DNA of 64,000 bases from Flavobacteriaceae bacterium CRH (GTDB lineage: Bacteria; Bacteroidota; Bacteroidia; Flavobacteriales; Flavobacteriaceae): assembly GCA_001507425.1 (NCBI GenBank), contig LMAJ01000021.1, positions 23,678 through 87,677 on the forward strand, given 5' to 3'. Below the pieces are notes generated by a model that was given only the letters and a program-made list of their open reading frames with translations, ran no database searches and was not told where the DNA came from. Both the position numbers and the translations under genes were made by a program. Shown here one piece after another: positions 23,527-32,272 of this stretch (the first letter of the stretch is position 1; every line of letters begins with the position of its first letter).

Positions 23527-24552
23527 ATGAAAGCTAAAGCAACTCTAAAACAAATTGCGAAAGAACTAAATGTTTCGGTATCAACTGTTTCTAAAGCACT
23601 TAATGATAGCCCTGAAATTAGTGAGCAAACAAAGGTGAAGATTAAAGAGTATGCCAAACTCAAAAATTATAAGCCTAATGTTATTGGTCTGAATTTGAAG
23701 AACCGTAAAACCAAAACAATCGGAGTTATTATACCTAATATATTAAACTCCTTTTTTGCAAAGGTTTTTAGTGGTATCGAAAAAGTAGCCGATAAAAAAG
23801 GATATAATGTAATTACGTGTATTTCGAATGAATCTTTAGAAAAAGAAATTCATACACTTGAAATGTTGAGCAACGGAACCATTGACGGATTTATTCTTTC
23901 TGTATCAGAAGAAGCTCAGAAATTACAGGAATACAGCCATTTCTCTGCTATTATAAATGACGGGACTCCAATTGTAATGTTCGACAGAATTGCAGATGAA
24001 GTAGAATGTGATAAAGTAGTAGTTGATGATTTTGATTCGGCTTTAAATTCTACACAGCATTTGATTAATTTAGGATGCAAAAATATTGCCCTAATTTCTT
24101 CTGTAGATAATTTAAGTGTTGGAAAACTGAGAGCTGATGGCTATTTGAAAGCTTTAAAAGACAATAATATTCCGGTAAACGAAAAAATTATTCTTCGTAC
24201 TGATTCTGAAGATGATATGAAAGCTAAAATTGATGCGATTTTTGACAATAAAATTGATGCAATTTTTGCTTTAGATGAAAATGATTCAGTAGCTGCTTTA
24301 AGAGTTAGTTTGAAAAAAGGGTTCAGAGTTCCTGAAGATATATCAATTATTGGTTTTGCCGATGGAATTTTAGCTTCAAGACGTTTGTCTCCAAGTTTAA
24401 CAACTATTAGCCAGCATGGAATTGAAATTGGAGAAGTGGCTGCCAAACAATTAATCAAACGTTTGGAAGAATCAGAAGAAGAAACTTCAGATTACGAGAC
24501 CATCGTCATCAAAACAAAATTGAAAGAACGAGAATCTACTCGAAAAGTATAA
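23527..24552 (+). CDS. LacI family transcriptional regulator
   Basis: The 341-residue protein begins with a LacI helix-turn-helix (TLKQIAKELNVSVSTVSKALND, about 5-26) and hinge, followed by a periplasmic-binding-protein-like sensor domain (about 62-335; TIGVIIPNILNSFF, then DRIADEVECDKVVVDD). Such proteins usually repress sugar-use genes and release DNA on binding a sugar. No carbohydrate gene is adjacent, so the target and ligand cannot be inferred from context. It has its own promoter and terminator and stands alone. Confidence 0.93.
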   Translation: MKAKATLKQIAKELNVSVSTVSKALNDSPEISEQTKVKIKEYAKLKNYKPNVIGLNLKNRKTKTIGVIIPNILNSFFAKVFSGIEKVADKKGYNVITCISNESLEKEIHTLEMLSNGTIDGFILSVSEEAQKLQEYSHFSAIINDGTPIVMFDRIADEVECDKVVVDDFDSALNSTQHLINLGCKNIALISSVDNLSVGKLRADGYLKALKDNNIPVNEKIILRTDSEDDMKAKIDAIFDNKIDAIFALDENDSVAALRVSLKKGFRVPEDISIIGFADGILASRRLSPSLTTISQHGIEIGEVAAKQLIKRLEESEEETSDYETIVIKTKLKERESTRKV

Positions 24553-24560
24553 AACGAAAA

Positions 24561-24590
24561 AAAATCCATCAGTTGCGGCTGATGGATTTT
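24561..24590. terminator. Terminator between the LacI gene and the 24593 gene
   Basis: AAAATCCATCAG (24561-24572) pairs with CTGATGGATTTT (24579-24590), with A and T runs at both ends, so it can serve both convergent genes. Confidence 0.88.
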
Positions 24591-24592
24591 TT

Positions 24593-25702
24593 TTATTCCA
24601 GATTATAAGGAAACTTTGGGTTTTTATATTTTTTCAGCTTTTCAAACGAAGCTAAAAAAGGTTCTTCACAAGATCGGTCTACTCGGGCAAAAATTGGAGT
24701 AAACTCAATGCCTTTTTCGGTAAAATTCCATGAAGGATAATTCCAGTACTCTACATTCGTATAATCGCAAGGATCACTTTCGTCTTTTGGCTTTACAAAA
24801 TGCTCAACAGAATTGATAACAGCAAGTAATTTTGGAGCAAAATAGCTGTTTCGGTATTTCATAAAATGATCAAAATCACTTTGTTTTTCTGTAGTAACAC
24901 TTTTATCAAAAGAAAGTATATCATCTATTTCATAGTTTTTCCCGTTATTCAAATCAATTAAATAACCACTGCTTCCAAAATCAGGATGAGCGCCTCCGCA
25001 ATCCCAAAAATCTGAAACTTGAAAGCCTAATAAGTTTTGATTCAAAAAAGTTATTGTTGAATTTCCTTCTATTCCTCTTCCTTCACTATACTCAAAACTA
25101 GAAGCACAATTTAATTGGTCTAAAGTGTTTTCAATATGTATTTTTTCCAAAATAGGATTTATAACAGTTTTGTTTTTCTCTGAAAAATTATTTCCTAATC
25201 TAAAAAAGTCTGAATCACAATGCTTTTCAGAGTACCAGTCAAATTCTTTACTTTTATAGGTAGTACTCTTCTGTTTTTTAAATTCCAGAAATTTACATTT
25301 TACAAAGTTTAATTTATCATCAGCATAAAGGCCATCTAAATTTGCTCTATAATTTGAAAAATCTATTGTTTTTAATTGAACCGGAAATTGTTTTCCTGAA
25401 GCATTATACCATGATCCTTCAAAATTATTTGCGGATTTGTTGAGATAGAATTTTTCAACAATTGCATCATTTGGTTTAAAAAAGAAAGTAAAACTGTTTT
25501 TGTTCATCTTTCCATCTAATTTAATATCCTTTAATGAATTTTGGTAAAAGTAAGTTGCATTTACATTTTCATCAGAATTAAAAATTTCGATTTTCATGTA
25601 AATTTTACTTTTTGCCAAAGTCCCTTCCAGATAGTAAGTTCTATCCTGGCAAATTGCAATTATGGAATGGAATATAAAAAAGAAGAATATTACTTTTTTC
25701 AT
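24593..25702 (-). CDS. Secreted protein of unknown function
   Basis: The start at 25702 gives a signal peptide (MKKVIFFFFIFHSIIAIC, cleavage near residue 19); a start at 25723 would overextend it. The mature ~350 residues have no family I recognise. The first part is beta-rich (YYLEGTLAKSKIYMKIEIF, about 22-40). The C-terminal half includes WDCGGAHPDFGSSGYLIDLNN (about 233-253) and CEEPFLASF (about 344-352), with several cysteines that could form disulfides. The stretch GGAHPD...Y.IDL and a following D-L pattern recall RsiV/DUF3298-type domains, but this is weak. It is four bases downstream of the 25707-26219 gene and probably cotranscribed. Confidence 0.7.
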   Translation of the reverse strand: MKKVIFFFFIFHSIIAICQDRTYYLEGTLAKSKIYMKIEIFNSDENVNATYFYQNSLKDIKLDGKMNKNSFTFFFKPNDAIVEKFYLNKSANNFEGSWYNASGKQFPVQLKTIDFSNYRANLDGLYADDKLNFVKCKFLEFKKQKSTTYKSKEFDWYSEKHCDSDFFRLGNNFSEKNKTVINPILEKIHIENTLDQLNCASSFEYSEGRGIEGNSTITFLNQNLLGFQVSDFWDCGGAHPDFGSSGYLIDLNNGKNYEIDDILSFDKSVTTEKQSDFDHFMKYRNSYFAPKLLAVINSVEHFVKPKDESDPCDYTNVEYWNYPSWNFTEKGIEFTPIFARVDRSCEEPFLASFEKLKKYKNPKFPYNLE

Positions 25703-25706
25703 AATT

Positions 25707-26219
25707 TTAACTTTCCCAGGCAATGTGGTCCAGGTTTCCTGATTTATCTGTTTTAACTACTAAAAGCTGATCGCAAGGTTCGCCATTAATGTCTATAGAA
25801 TAATCAAATACAGCATAATAATCTGTATTATATTTACCATCAGGATAAAGTCCAATTCTATTTAATTGTAATTTATTAAGAAGTAAAATTTCTTTTGGAG
25901 TACTTACATCATGAATATCTATTATGTTTGATATTTCATCTTGTTCAAGTTCGTCAAAATAAAAGTCGATATAACCTTTTGTTTCACTATTTTCTTCTGT
26001 GAAGTCATCATTAATATATGACTTGTTCTGTTCGTCAAATCTGTTGATCTTCTCAAGAAAACTTTTAATTGTTTCAATTTCGCTTTGGCCAATAGTATTT
26101 TTTTCAAAGTTTAAATCAATACTAATTTTTCTTTCATTTAAATCAATCTTTGCAACATAATATTCTTGCAACTCTTGCGAATTGATTTCTTCAAAGTATG
26201 GTAAGTTAAAATTTGTCAT
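25707..26219 (-). CDS. Hypothetical protein, possibly DUF2004-like
   Basis: The 170-residue acidic protein has no signal peptide or membrane segment and is probably cytoplasmic. The end YYAVFDYSIDINGEPCDQ then LLVVKTDKSGNLDHIAWES resembles the C-terminal part of DUF2004 proteins, which are small immunity-like or unknown proteins; I am not certain. It lies between polA (19 bases upstream in the transcript) and the secreted protein gene (four bases downstream), so all three may share a transcript starting at polA. Confidence 0.65.
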   Translation of the reverse strand: MTNFNLPYFEEINSQELQEYYVAKIDLNERKISIDLNFEKNTIGQSEIETIKSFLEKINRFDEQNKSYINDDFTEENSETKGYIDFYFDELEQDEISNIIDIHDVSTPKEILLLNKLQLNRIGLYPDGKYNTDYYAVFDYSIDINGEPCDQLLVVKTDKSGNLDHIAWES

Positions 26220-26238
26220 TTTAAAGTTTTTTAATAAA

Positions 26239-29079
26239 TTAATGCGCCGCCAGCCAATCTTTACCCAAACCTAATTCTACATCTAAAGGAACGCTCATCA
26301 TAAAGGCATTTTCCATTTCATGTTTAATCATGGGCTGGATTTTTTCTAATTCGTCGTTGTGCACATCAAACACAAGCTCATCATGAACCTGAAGCAACAT
26401 TTTAGATTTCCAGTTTTCTTCTTTTAATTTTTTATGAATATTGATCATTGCAATTTTAATTACATCGGCAGCACTTCCCTGAATTGGAGCATTTACAGCA
26501 TTTCTTTCAGCAGCACTTCTAACAACGGCATTTGCAGAGTTAATATCTTTTAAATAACGACGACGGCCTAAAATAGTTTGCACATATCCTTTTTCGCGCG
26601 CAAATTCTACTTGTTCCTGAATGTATGATTTTAATCTCGGATATGTATTATAATAAGCTTCAATCAAAGCAGCACTTTCGCTACGCGATAATGAAGTCTG
26701 GTTGCTTAATCCAAAAGCAGAAACACCATATATAATTCCGAAGTTTACGGTTTTGGCATTACTTCTTTGTTCGCGTGAAACTTCTTCTAAAGGAACATTA
26801 AAAACTTTTGCAGCGGTTGCTTTGTGAATGTCTTCTCCGTCCTGAAAAGCTTTAATCATATTTTCTTCACCGCTTAAAGCAGCAATAATTCTTAATTCTA
26901 TCTGAGAATAATCCGCAGAAATTAAAGTGTGGTTTTCATCACGGGCAACGAATGCTTTACGAATCTGACGGCCTCTTTCTGTACGAATCGGAATATTTTG
27001 CAAGTTCGGATTATTAGAACTCAAACGTCCCGTTGCAGCAACCGTTTGCATATAATCGGTATGAACTCTTAGTGTTTTTTTATCTACTTGTTCCGGCAAA
27101 GCCAATATATAAGTGCTTTGTAATTTTACCATTTGGCGCCAATCTAAAATTTCTTTTACGATTGGGTTGTCATTAGCCAAATAAGTTAAAACTTCTTCAC
27201 CAGTCGCATATTGACCTGTTTTGGTTTTCTTTTGTTTTGCTCCGCCAATTTTCATTTTGTCAAATAGAATATCTCCCAATTGTTTCGGAGAAGCCAAATT
27301 GAATTTCTCGCCGGCAGTTTCGTATATTTTTTGTTCCAAAGATTTAATCTCAACATCCATTTCTTTAGACATGGCACTTAAGAATTCAACATCTAAGCGA
27401 ATCCCTTCTGTTTCCATATCGGCCAAAACACTAACTAACGGAATTTCGATTTCATCAAATAACTTTTTAGTTTCTGTTTTGTCTAATTCAGCAGTAAAAA
27501 GTTCTTTTAATTGTAACGTAATATCAGCATCTTCGGCAGCATATTCTTTGATTTCTTCTAAAGCGACATCGCGCATCGAAATCTGGTTTTTTCCTTTTTT
27601 GCCAATTAAAGTTTCAATAGATTTTGGAGAATATTTTAAATACGTTTCCGCTAAAATATCCATATTATGACGCATATCAGGATTAATCAAATAATGCGCA
27701 ATCATGGTATCAAAAAATTTTCCTTTTACGGTTACGCCATAATTAGAAAGGATTTTTAAATCGTATTTTAAATTCTGACCAATTTTTTCGATGTTTTCAT
27801 TTTCAAAAAACGGAATAAATTTGTCAATTAAAACCTGAGCTTCTTCCTGACTTTCAGGAAACGGAACATAATATCCTTTTCCTTTTTCATAAGAGAAAGA
27901 AATTCCCACCAACTCAGCGTGCAAAGCATCTAAGCCGGTAGTTTCAGTATCAAAACATACAGAAGTTTGTTTTTGTAAATTTTGAAGCAACAATTTAATA
28001 CCTAAATCGCCTTCAATAGCCTGATAAGAATGCTCTGTGTTTTCTAAAGTATTGTAAAAAGAAGTTCTCTCTTCTGCATTTTCATCTATAGTGGCACCGC
28101 CTCCAAACAAATCAAACTGATCTTCGTTTTTAGGTTGTGGTTTTTTGTATAATTTGGCTTCGTCACCTTTATTGGCTAATTCATTGCCACCGCCAATTTT
28201 AAACAAATTATCAAATTGTTCTGCCATTCTTCTAAATTCCAATTCCTGAAAAATAGCATCGGTTTTTTCAATATCAGGGCGCGAAAGTTCATAATCGTTT
28301 TCGTTGAAAACAACATCGCAATCACAAATAATAGTCGCCAGTTTTTTAGATAAGATTCCTTTGTCTTTATTAGCTTCGATGTTTTCCTTCATTTTACCTT
28401 TTAGTAAATGAGTATTTTCCAAAAGGTTTTCCATCGTACCGTATTCTTTCAGGAATTTTTTGGCTGTAACTTCTCCAACACCTGGTAATCCCGGAATGTT
28501 ATCGACAGCATCGCCCATCATTCCAAGAAAATCAATAACCTGTTCCGGTCTTTCAATTTCAAATTTTGCCAAAACTTCGGGAACACCCCAAATTTCGATA
28601 CCATTTCCCATACGGGCTGGTTTGTACATAAATATGTTTTCAGAAACTAATTGTGCAAAATCCTTATCCGGCGTAACCATAAACACTTTGTAGTTTTCTT
28701 TTTCAGCTTGTTTGGCAATTGTTCCAATTAAATCATCGGCCTCACAACCTTCAATTTCAATAATAGGAATATGCATTGCTCTCAATAAATCCTGAATATA
28801 AGGTATAGCAATTTTAATCGCTTCAGGCGTCGCATCGCGATTTGCTTTGTATTCCACAAACATTTCGGTTCTTACGTGGCTTCCACCTTTATCAAAAGCA
28901 ACCGCCAAATGATCCGGTTTTTCACGTTTAATAACATCCAAAAGCGAATTCATGAATCCCATGATCGCCGATGTATCCATTCCTTTTGAGTTAATTCGCG
29001 GGTTTTTTATAAAAGCATAATATCCACGAAAAATTAATGCATAAGCATCAAGAAGAAAAAGACGTTTTTGAGTTGACAT
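26239..29079 (-). CDS. polA: DNA polymerase I
   Basis: Pol I fills gaps and removes RNA primers. The 946-residue protein has all three domains. These are the 5'-3' exonuclease (about 1-290, with FLLDAYALIFRGYYAF and GMMGDAVDNIPGLPGVGEVTA), an intact 3'-5' proofreading domain (about 345-530, CFDTETTGLDALHAELVG with the catalytic DxE), and the polymerase (about 560-946; RLSSNNPNLQNIP, SADYSQIELR, AKTVNFGIIYG, VHDELVF). It is transcribed toward the two unknown genes at 24.6-26.2 kb. A 95-bp inverted-repeat element lies upstream. Confidence 0.98.
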   Translation of the reverse strand: MSTQKRLFLLDAYALIFRGYYAFIKNPRINSKGMDTSAIMGFMNSLLDVIKREKPDHLAVAFDKGGSHVRTEMFVEYKANRDATPEAIKIAIPYIQDLLRAMHIPIIEIEGCEADDLIGTIAKQAEKENYKVFMVTPDKDFAQLVSENIFMYKPARMGNGIEIWGVPEVLAKFEIERPEQVIDFLGMMGDAVDNIPGLPGVGEVTAKKFLKEYGTMENLLENTHLLKGKMKENIEANKDKGILSKKLATIICDCDVVFNENDYELSRPDIEKTDAIFQELEFRRMAEQFDNLFKIGGGNELANKGDEAKLYKKPQPKNEDQFDLFGGGATIDENAEERTSFYNTLENTEHSYQAIEGDLGIKLLLQNLQKQTSVCFDTETTGLDALHAELVGISFSYEKGKGYYVPFPESQEEAQVLIDKFIPFFENENIEKIGQNLKYDLKILSNYGVTVKGKFFDTMIAHYLINPDMRHNMDILAETYLKYSPKSIETLIGKKGKNQISMRDVALEEIKEYAAEDADITLQLKELFTAELDKTETKKLFDEIEIPLVSVLADMETEGIRLDVEFLSAMSKEMDVEIKSLEQKIYETAGEKFNLASPKQLGDILFDKMKIGGAKQKKTKTGQYATGEEVLTYLANDNPIVKEILDWRQMVKLQSTYILALPEQVDKKTLRVHTDYMQTVAATGRLSSNNPNLQNIPIRTERGRQIRKAFVARDENHTLISADYSQIELRIIAALSGEENMIKAFQDGEDIHKATAAKVFNVPLEEVSREQRSNAKTVNFGIIYGVSAFGLSNQTSLSRSESAALIEAYYNTYPRLKSYIQEQVEFAREKGYVQTILGRRRYLKDINSANAVVRSAAERNAVNAPIQGSAADVIKIAMINIHKKLKEENWKSKMLLQVHDELVFDVHNDELEKIQPMIKHEMENAFMMSVPLDVELGLGKDWLAAH

Positions 29080-29150
29080 ATAAAAAATATTAGTCTGTAA
29101 AAATAAACAATTGGGTTCTCAAATATTAGACTAACAAGATTTTTTTTTTC

Positions 29151-29245
29151 ACCATATAAGATATATAAGTTCATTTTAGTACAGGCGCAATCTATCGTGT
29201 TTAAAACACTGCTGCTATTAAATGAACTTATATAACTTATATGGT
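29151..29245. repeat. 95-bp MITE-like element with 26-bp inverted repeats
   Basis: The arms 29151-29176 (ACCATATAAGATATATAAGT...) and 29220-29245 are reverse complements at 25 of 26 positions. The 43-base centre contains a smaller palindrome, GTGTTTAAAACAC (29198-29210). It lies in the divergent spacer between polA and the small lysine-rich gene and encodes nothing. No classic U tract follows, and it could be a miniature inverted-repeat element or a structured RNA. Confidence 0.65.
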
Positions 29246-29294
29246 AAAAACCTTCAACCGTTAATATCAAGTTAAATTTTTTTATTGGGAGATT

Positions 29295-29330
29295 TCTTCA
29301 TTTTGTCTTCATTTTGCGAGTGTACATTTG
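29295..29330 (+). promoter_or_regulatory. Activator-type promoter with 11-bp direct repeat (small gene 1)
   Basis: TCTTCATTTTG occurs twice in tandem (29295-29305, 29306-29316), followed after six bases by the -7 element TACATTTG (29323-29330). The identical arrangement occurs before the paralogous gene at 31806-31841. Tandem repeats with an 11-bp period next to the core promoter are typical binding sites of OmpR/PhoB regulators, and such a regulator gene lies just downstream. Confidence 0.7.
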
Positions 29331-29370
29331 ATCTGTAAAATAAAAGGTATTAATTCAAATATTAGAAATC

Positions 29371-29571
29371 ATGAGAAATTTATTAATGTTATTAGTGGCA
29401 GTTTTAGGAACAAATGTAATGGTAAGTGCGTTTCCTGCAAAAGAAGTGAAAACATCTCCGGCGAAAGAAGTTAAAGCGATCAAACATCCTAAAAAAAACA
29501 AATCTGATAAAAAAGTGAAAGCTGAAAAAACTGAAGCTCCAAAATCAGAAACTGCAAAAGTGAAAAAATAA
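29371..29571 (+). CDS. Small secreted lysine-rich protein (paralogue 1)
   Basis: The 66-residue product starts with a signal peptide (MRNLLMLLVAVLGTNVMVSA, cleavage after about residue 20). The mature ~46 residues are about one-third lysine, with two copies of PAKEVK and no Cys, predicted disordered. It is a paralogue of the 63-residue protein at 31888-32079, sharing the signal peptide pattern, PAKEVKA and the lysine/alanine/glutamate-rich tail. The E. coli acid-shock protein Asr is a comparable exported Lys/Ala-rich protein under two-component control; homology is not claimed. It is preceded by a direct-repeat promoter and followed by a terminator and the two-component genes. Confidence 0.85.
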   Translation: MRNLLMLLVAVLGTNVMVSAFPAKEVKTSPAKEVKAIKHPKKNKSDKKVKAEKTEAPKSETAKVKK

Positions 29572-29646
29572 GCATTGTTTTTGTTTTGCTTTCAAAGAAT
29601 TGTAGGAAGCAAAACAGAGAGAATAATTATTACGATTGCCAATGAG

Positions 29647-29678
29647 AAAGCTGATGAAGAAATTTGTCAGCTTTTTTT
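29647..29678 (+). terminator. Terminator of small lysine-rich gene 1
   Basis: AAAGCTGA (29647-29654) pairs with TCAGCTTT (29667-29674) and is followed by Ts. It separates the small gene from the response regulator gene, although some readthrough is possible. Confidence 0.75.
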
Positions 29679-29756
29679 ATTCGTTAATTTTTTAATAATG
29701 CGCAGTTGTACTTTTTATAATTGTTTAATTTTAATTGCGCTAATAATTTGTGTTTT

Positions 29757-30431
29757 ATGAATATTCTGATTGTTGAAGATAATAAAGAACTTGCTGTCGA
29801 AGTTTACGATTTTTTGTGCAATGTGGGCTACGTTTGTAAAATTGCCAATACTTGTGCCGATGCTTTAGAAGAGGTGAATAGCAATGATTATGATGCCATG
29901 CTGCTTGATTTGGGTTTGCCTGACGGAGATGGTTTTGATGTTTTAAAAACGGTTAGAAAAACAAAATCTAAAATGGCTGTAATTGTACTTACTGCAAGAG
30001 GTGAATTAGACGACAGAATAAACGGCCTTCATCTAGGCGCCGATGATTATTTGACAAAACCTTTTGCCTTAACAGAACTTAGCGCAAGATTATTTGCAGT
30101 AATTCGCAGGATTCATGGTTTTACTTTGAATAATCTGGAAGTTCACGGCTTTTTACTTCAGCTTCAGGATTATAAAGTGAGTTATGACGGAACGCCAATA
30201 AACCTTACCAAAAAAGAGTTTGATATTTTTCAATATTTGGTTTTGAATAAGAACCGTGTTATTACAAGATTACAATTAACGGAGCATATTTGGGGAGATA
30301 TTCTGGAGGTAAATTCAGATTCGAACTTTATTGATGTTCATGTTCGAAATCTCCGAAAAAAACTCGACAAGCATACTGCAATAGATTGGTTAGAAACGGT
30401 TCGAAATGTGGGTTATCGTATTAACGAATAG
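29757..30431 (+). CDS. OmpR/PhoB family response regulator
   Basis: The receiver domain (about residues 1-115) has the acidic pair E7/D8, phosphoacceptor D51 (AMLLDLGLPDGDG), T79 and K101 (DDYLTKPF). The C-terminal winged helix (about 128-224) shows INLTKKEFDIFQYLVLNKNRVITR and FIDVHVRNLRKKLD, placing it in the OmpR/PhoB/QseB group. I chose the ATG at 29757 because it starts directly with MNILIVEDN; an upstream ATG at 29721 would add 12 residues not part of the fold. The histidine kinase gene follows after 10 bases. The direct repeats in front of the two small lysine-rich genes are its most likely binding sites. Confidence 0.95.
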   Translation: MNILIVEDNKELAVEVYDFLCNVGYVCKIANTCADALEEVNSNDYDAMLLDLGLPDGDGFDVLKTVRKTKSKMAVIVLTARGELDDRINGLHLGADDYLTKPFALTELSARLFAVIRRIHGFTLNNLEVHGFLLQLQDYKVSYDGTPINLTKKEFDIFQYLVLNKNRVITRLQLTEHIWGDILEVNSDSNFIDVHVRNLRKKLDKHTAIDWLETVRNVGYRINE

Positions 30432-30441
30432 ATAGAAAATT

Positions 30442-31779
30442 TTGAAAATAAAACACCAATTAGCTATTTTTAATGCACTGACACGTTTGTTGGTGATTCT
30501 GGTTTTATGGCTAATGTTGCCAATTTTGGTTCAAAACGTGGTTTATAAACACATTAATAATGGATTGCTCGAAAAGAAGAAAAAGTTTATTGATCATTTA
30601 AACCAAAATGAGATTAATGATTTTATCGAAAACTCAGATGATTCAACCGAAACCTATTCGCAATTTTCAACTTTGCACAGCGAGTTTTTAGTACTTTCGA
30701 AAGTTGCCATCAATCCACATCAAAAGAAAACAAACTTTATTAATGATAATCGAATTATTGAAGGCGAAGAAAGCGAATATAGAATTCTGCAATATCATTT
30801 TACTTATGAAAAGGTCGATTATCAGCTAGAAATAGGGAGTAGTCTAAGCGAGGTAAATGATTTAACTTTTATCATTCGCTTGTTTATTATTATCGTTTTG
30901 GTTGTTATTCTTCTCGTTACTTTTTTGGCCGATACGGTTTATATCGAATATTTACTCAAACCTTTTTATAAAATTATCGATACTAAAATAAGGCGTGTCA
31001 ACGAACCCGAAGCTTTTGATCATACGCCAATAAAAGCAAAATCGAGAGATTTTAGAGAATTAGATTTGGTTTTAAACCAGATGATGGACCGTATTGGAGA
31101 ACTTTTCAAAAAAGAGAAACAGTTTATCTCGAATGTTTCGCACGAACTTTTAACGCCAATTGCATTGCTCAAAAACAAGTTAGAGAATTTGCTCCAAAAT
31201 GATTCTTTAGATGATAATGCTTTTGATAAAATTGCAAGTTCTCTCAAAACGCTTGATATGCTCAAAAAAATCATCAATAATTTATTGTTGATTTCCAGAA
31301 TCGAAAACAATCAATATGAAGCCAATGAAGAAATTGATTTTCATGAAATTGTAAAAGGATTGCATGAAGATCTGGAAGACAGAATTGAAGATCGCGGATT
31401 AAAGTTCTTTAATAATATGCAGCATGATTTTAATTTTAAAGGAAATAAAACCTTACTTCATATTCTGATTTATAATTTGGTTACAAATGCTATAAAATAC
31501 AATCGGCAAAATGGAGATATTAAGGTTGCTGACGGATTTTTGAATCAGCAATATTTTATTTCTATAAAAGATTCAGGAATTGGTATGGATGATTTTCAAA
31601 TCGAAAAAATATTCAATCGTTTTGCCCGCATCAGTTCAGATCAGGACGGGCAGGGTTTAGGGCTTGCCATTGCTGAGAGTATTGCTTCTTTTCATCATAT
31701 AGAAATTAAAGTTACTTCTCAAATAAACGAAGGTACAACCTTTACACTTTTATTTCCTGAGCCTGTAAAGCTTAATTAA
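30442..31779 (+). CDS. Sensor histidine kinase, partner of the OmpR-type regulator
   Basis: The 445-residue kinase has membrane segments at about 12-33 and 143-165 around a sensor domain of about 110 residues without a recognisable fold, rich in acidic residues. A HAMP-like linker follows, then the HisKA box FISNVSHELLTPIALL with H234. The ATPase domain carries LVTNAIKYN, DSGIGMD, FNRFAR and GQGLGLAIAESIA. The likely start is a TTG at 30442, since no in-frame ATG precedes the first membrane segment; the next ATG would remove half of it. It lies 10 bases after the regulator gene and forms one unit with it. Confidence 0.93.
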   Translation: MKIKHQLAIFNALTRLLVILVLWLMLPILVQNVVYKHINNGLLEKKKKFIDHLNQNEINDFIENSDDSTETYSQFSTLHSEFLVLSKVAINPHQKKTNFINDNRIIEGEESEYRILQYHFTYEKVDYQLEIGSSLSEVNDLTFIIRLFIIIVLVVILLVTFLADTVYIEYLLKPFYKIIDTKIRRVNEPEAFDHTPIKAKSRDFRELDLVLNQMMDRIGELFKKEKQFISNVSHELLTPIALLKNKLENLLQNDSLDDNAFDKIASSLKTLDMLKKIINNLLLISRIENNQYEANEEIDFHEIVKGLHEDLEDRIEDRGLKFFNNMQHDFNFKGNKTLLHILIYNLVTNAIKYNRQNGDIKVADGFLNQQYFISIKDSGIGMDDFQIEKIFNRFARISSDQDGQGLGLAIAESIASFHHIEIKVTSQINEGTTFTLLFPEPVKLN

Positions 31780-31805
31780 AAGTTAATTTTTTCAGGAAGG
31801 TTCAA

Positions 31806-31841
31806 TCTTCATTTTATCTTCATTTCCCCATTATACCTTTG
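31806..31841 (+). promoter_or_regulatory. Activator-type promoter with 11-bp direct repeat (small gene 2)
   Basis: TCTTCATTTTA (31806-31816) and TCTTCATTTCC (31817-31827) are tandem copies with an 11-bp period. They are followed after six bases by TACCTTTG (31834-31841). Repeat, spacing and -7 element all match the promoter at 29295-29330, while the -33 TTTG is replaced by the repeat, as expected for an activator-dependent promoter. Confidence 0.7.
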
Positions 31842-31887
31842 ACTTATAAATAATGAAAAATAATAATAATCATAAAAATTTAAAGTC

Positions 31888-32079
31888 ATGAAAAAATTAG
31901 TAATGTTAGCAGTAGCCGTATTAGGAACAACTGCAATGGTAAGTGCTCAAACAACTCCAGTTCAAACAACTCCGGCAAAAGAAGTTAAAGCAACTAAAAA
32001 AGGAGATCATAAAAAAGCAAAAGCGGAGAAAAAAGAAGCAAAAGCTGAGGCAGCGAAACCGGAAGCAGCTAAAAAATAA
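31888..32079 (+). CDS. Small secreted lysine/alanine-rich protein (paralogue 2)
   Basis: The 63-residue product has a signal peptide (MKKLVMLAVAVLGTTAMVSA, cleavage before Q21) and a mature part built of TTP repeats, TPAKEVKA and a Lys/Ala/Glu-rich tail. It is strongly basic, without Cys, and probably disordered. Signal peptide and PAKEVKA motif are shared with the 66-residue protein at 29371-29571. The two paralogues bracket the two-component genes and have the same promoter design, so both are likely outputs of the system. Function unknown. Confidence 0.85.
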   Translation: MKKLVMLAVAVLGTTAMVSAQTTPVQTTPAKEVKATKKGDHKKAKAEKKEAKAEAAKPEAAKK

Positions 32080-32157
32080 AGGTTAATTCTTATTTGGGTT
32101 CATAAATTATTGGTTTGGTTTATGAATATTTGTTAAATAAATAATTTTTAGTCAGAG

Positions 32158-32190
32158 AAAAGGCTGGTAGAGAAATCTATCAGCTTTTTT
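32158..32190 (+). terminator. Terminator of small lysine-rich gene 2
   Basis: AAAGGCTGGTAGA and TCTATCAGCTTTTT pair around GAAA with G-U pairs, followed by Ts. The core resembles the GCTGA/TCAGC terminator after the first paralogue. Confidence 0.7.
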
Positions 32191-32272
32191 ATTATGTATT
32201 TGAGTTAAATTTTTGATAATAAAAAGCCATAAAATTTTCATTCTTTGTTACTTTGTTAAAAACTAAACCTAC

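Noticed and set aside
29575..29760. 61-codon frame between small gene 1 and the response regulator
   Set aside because: It spans the terminator hairpin and overlaps the regulator start; no coding signature.
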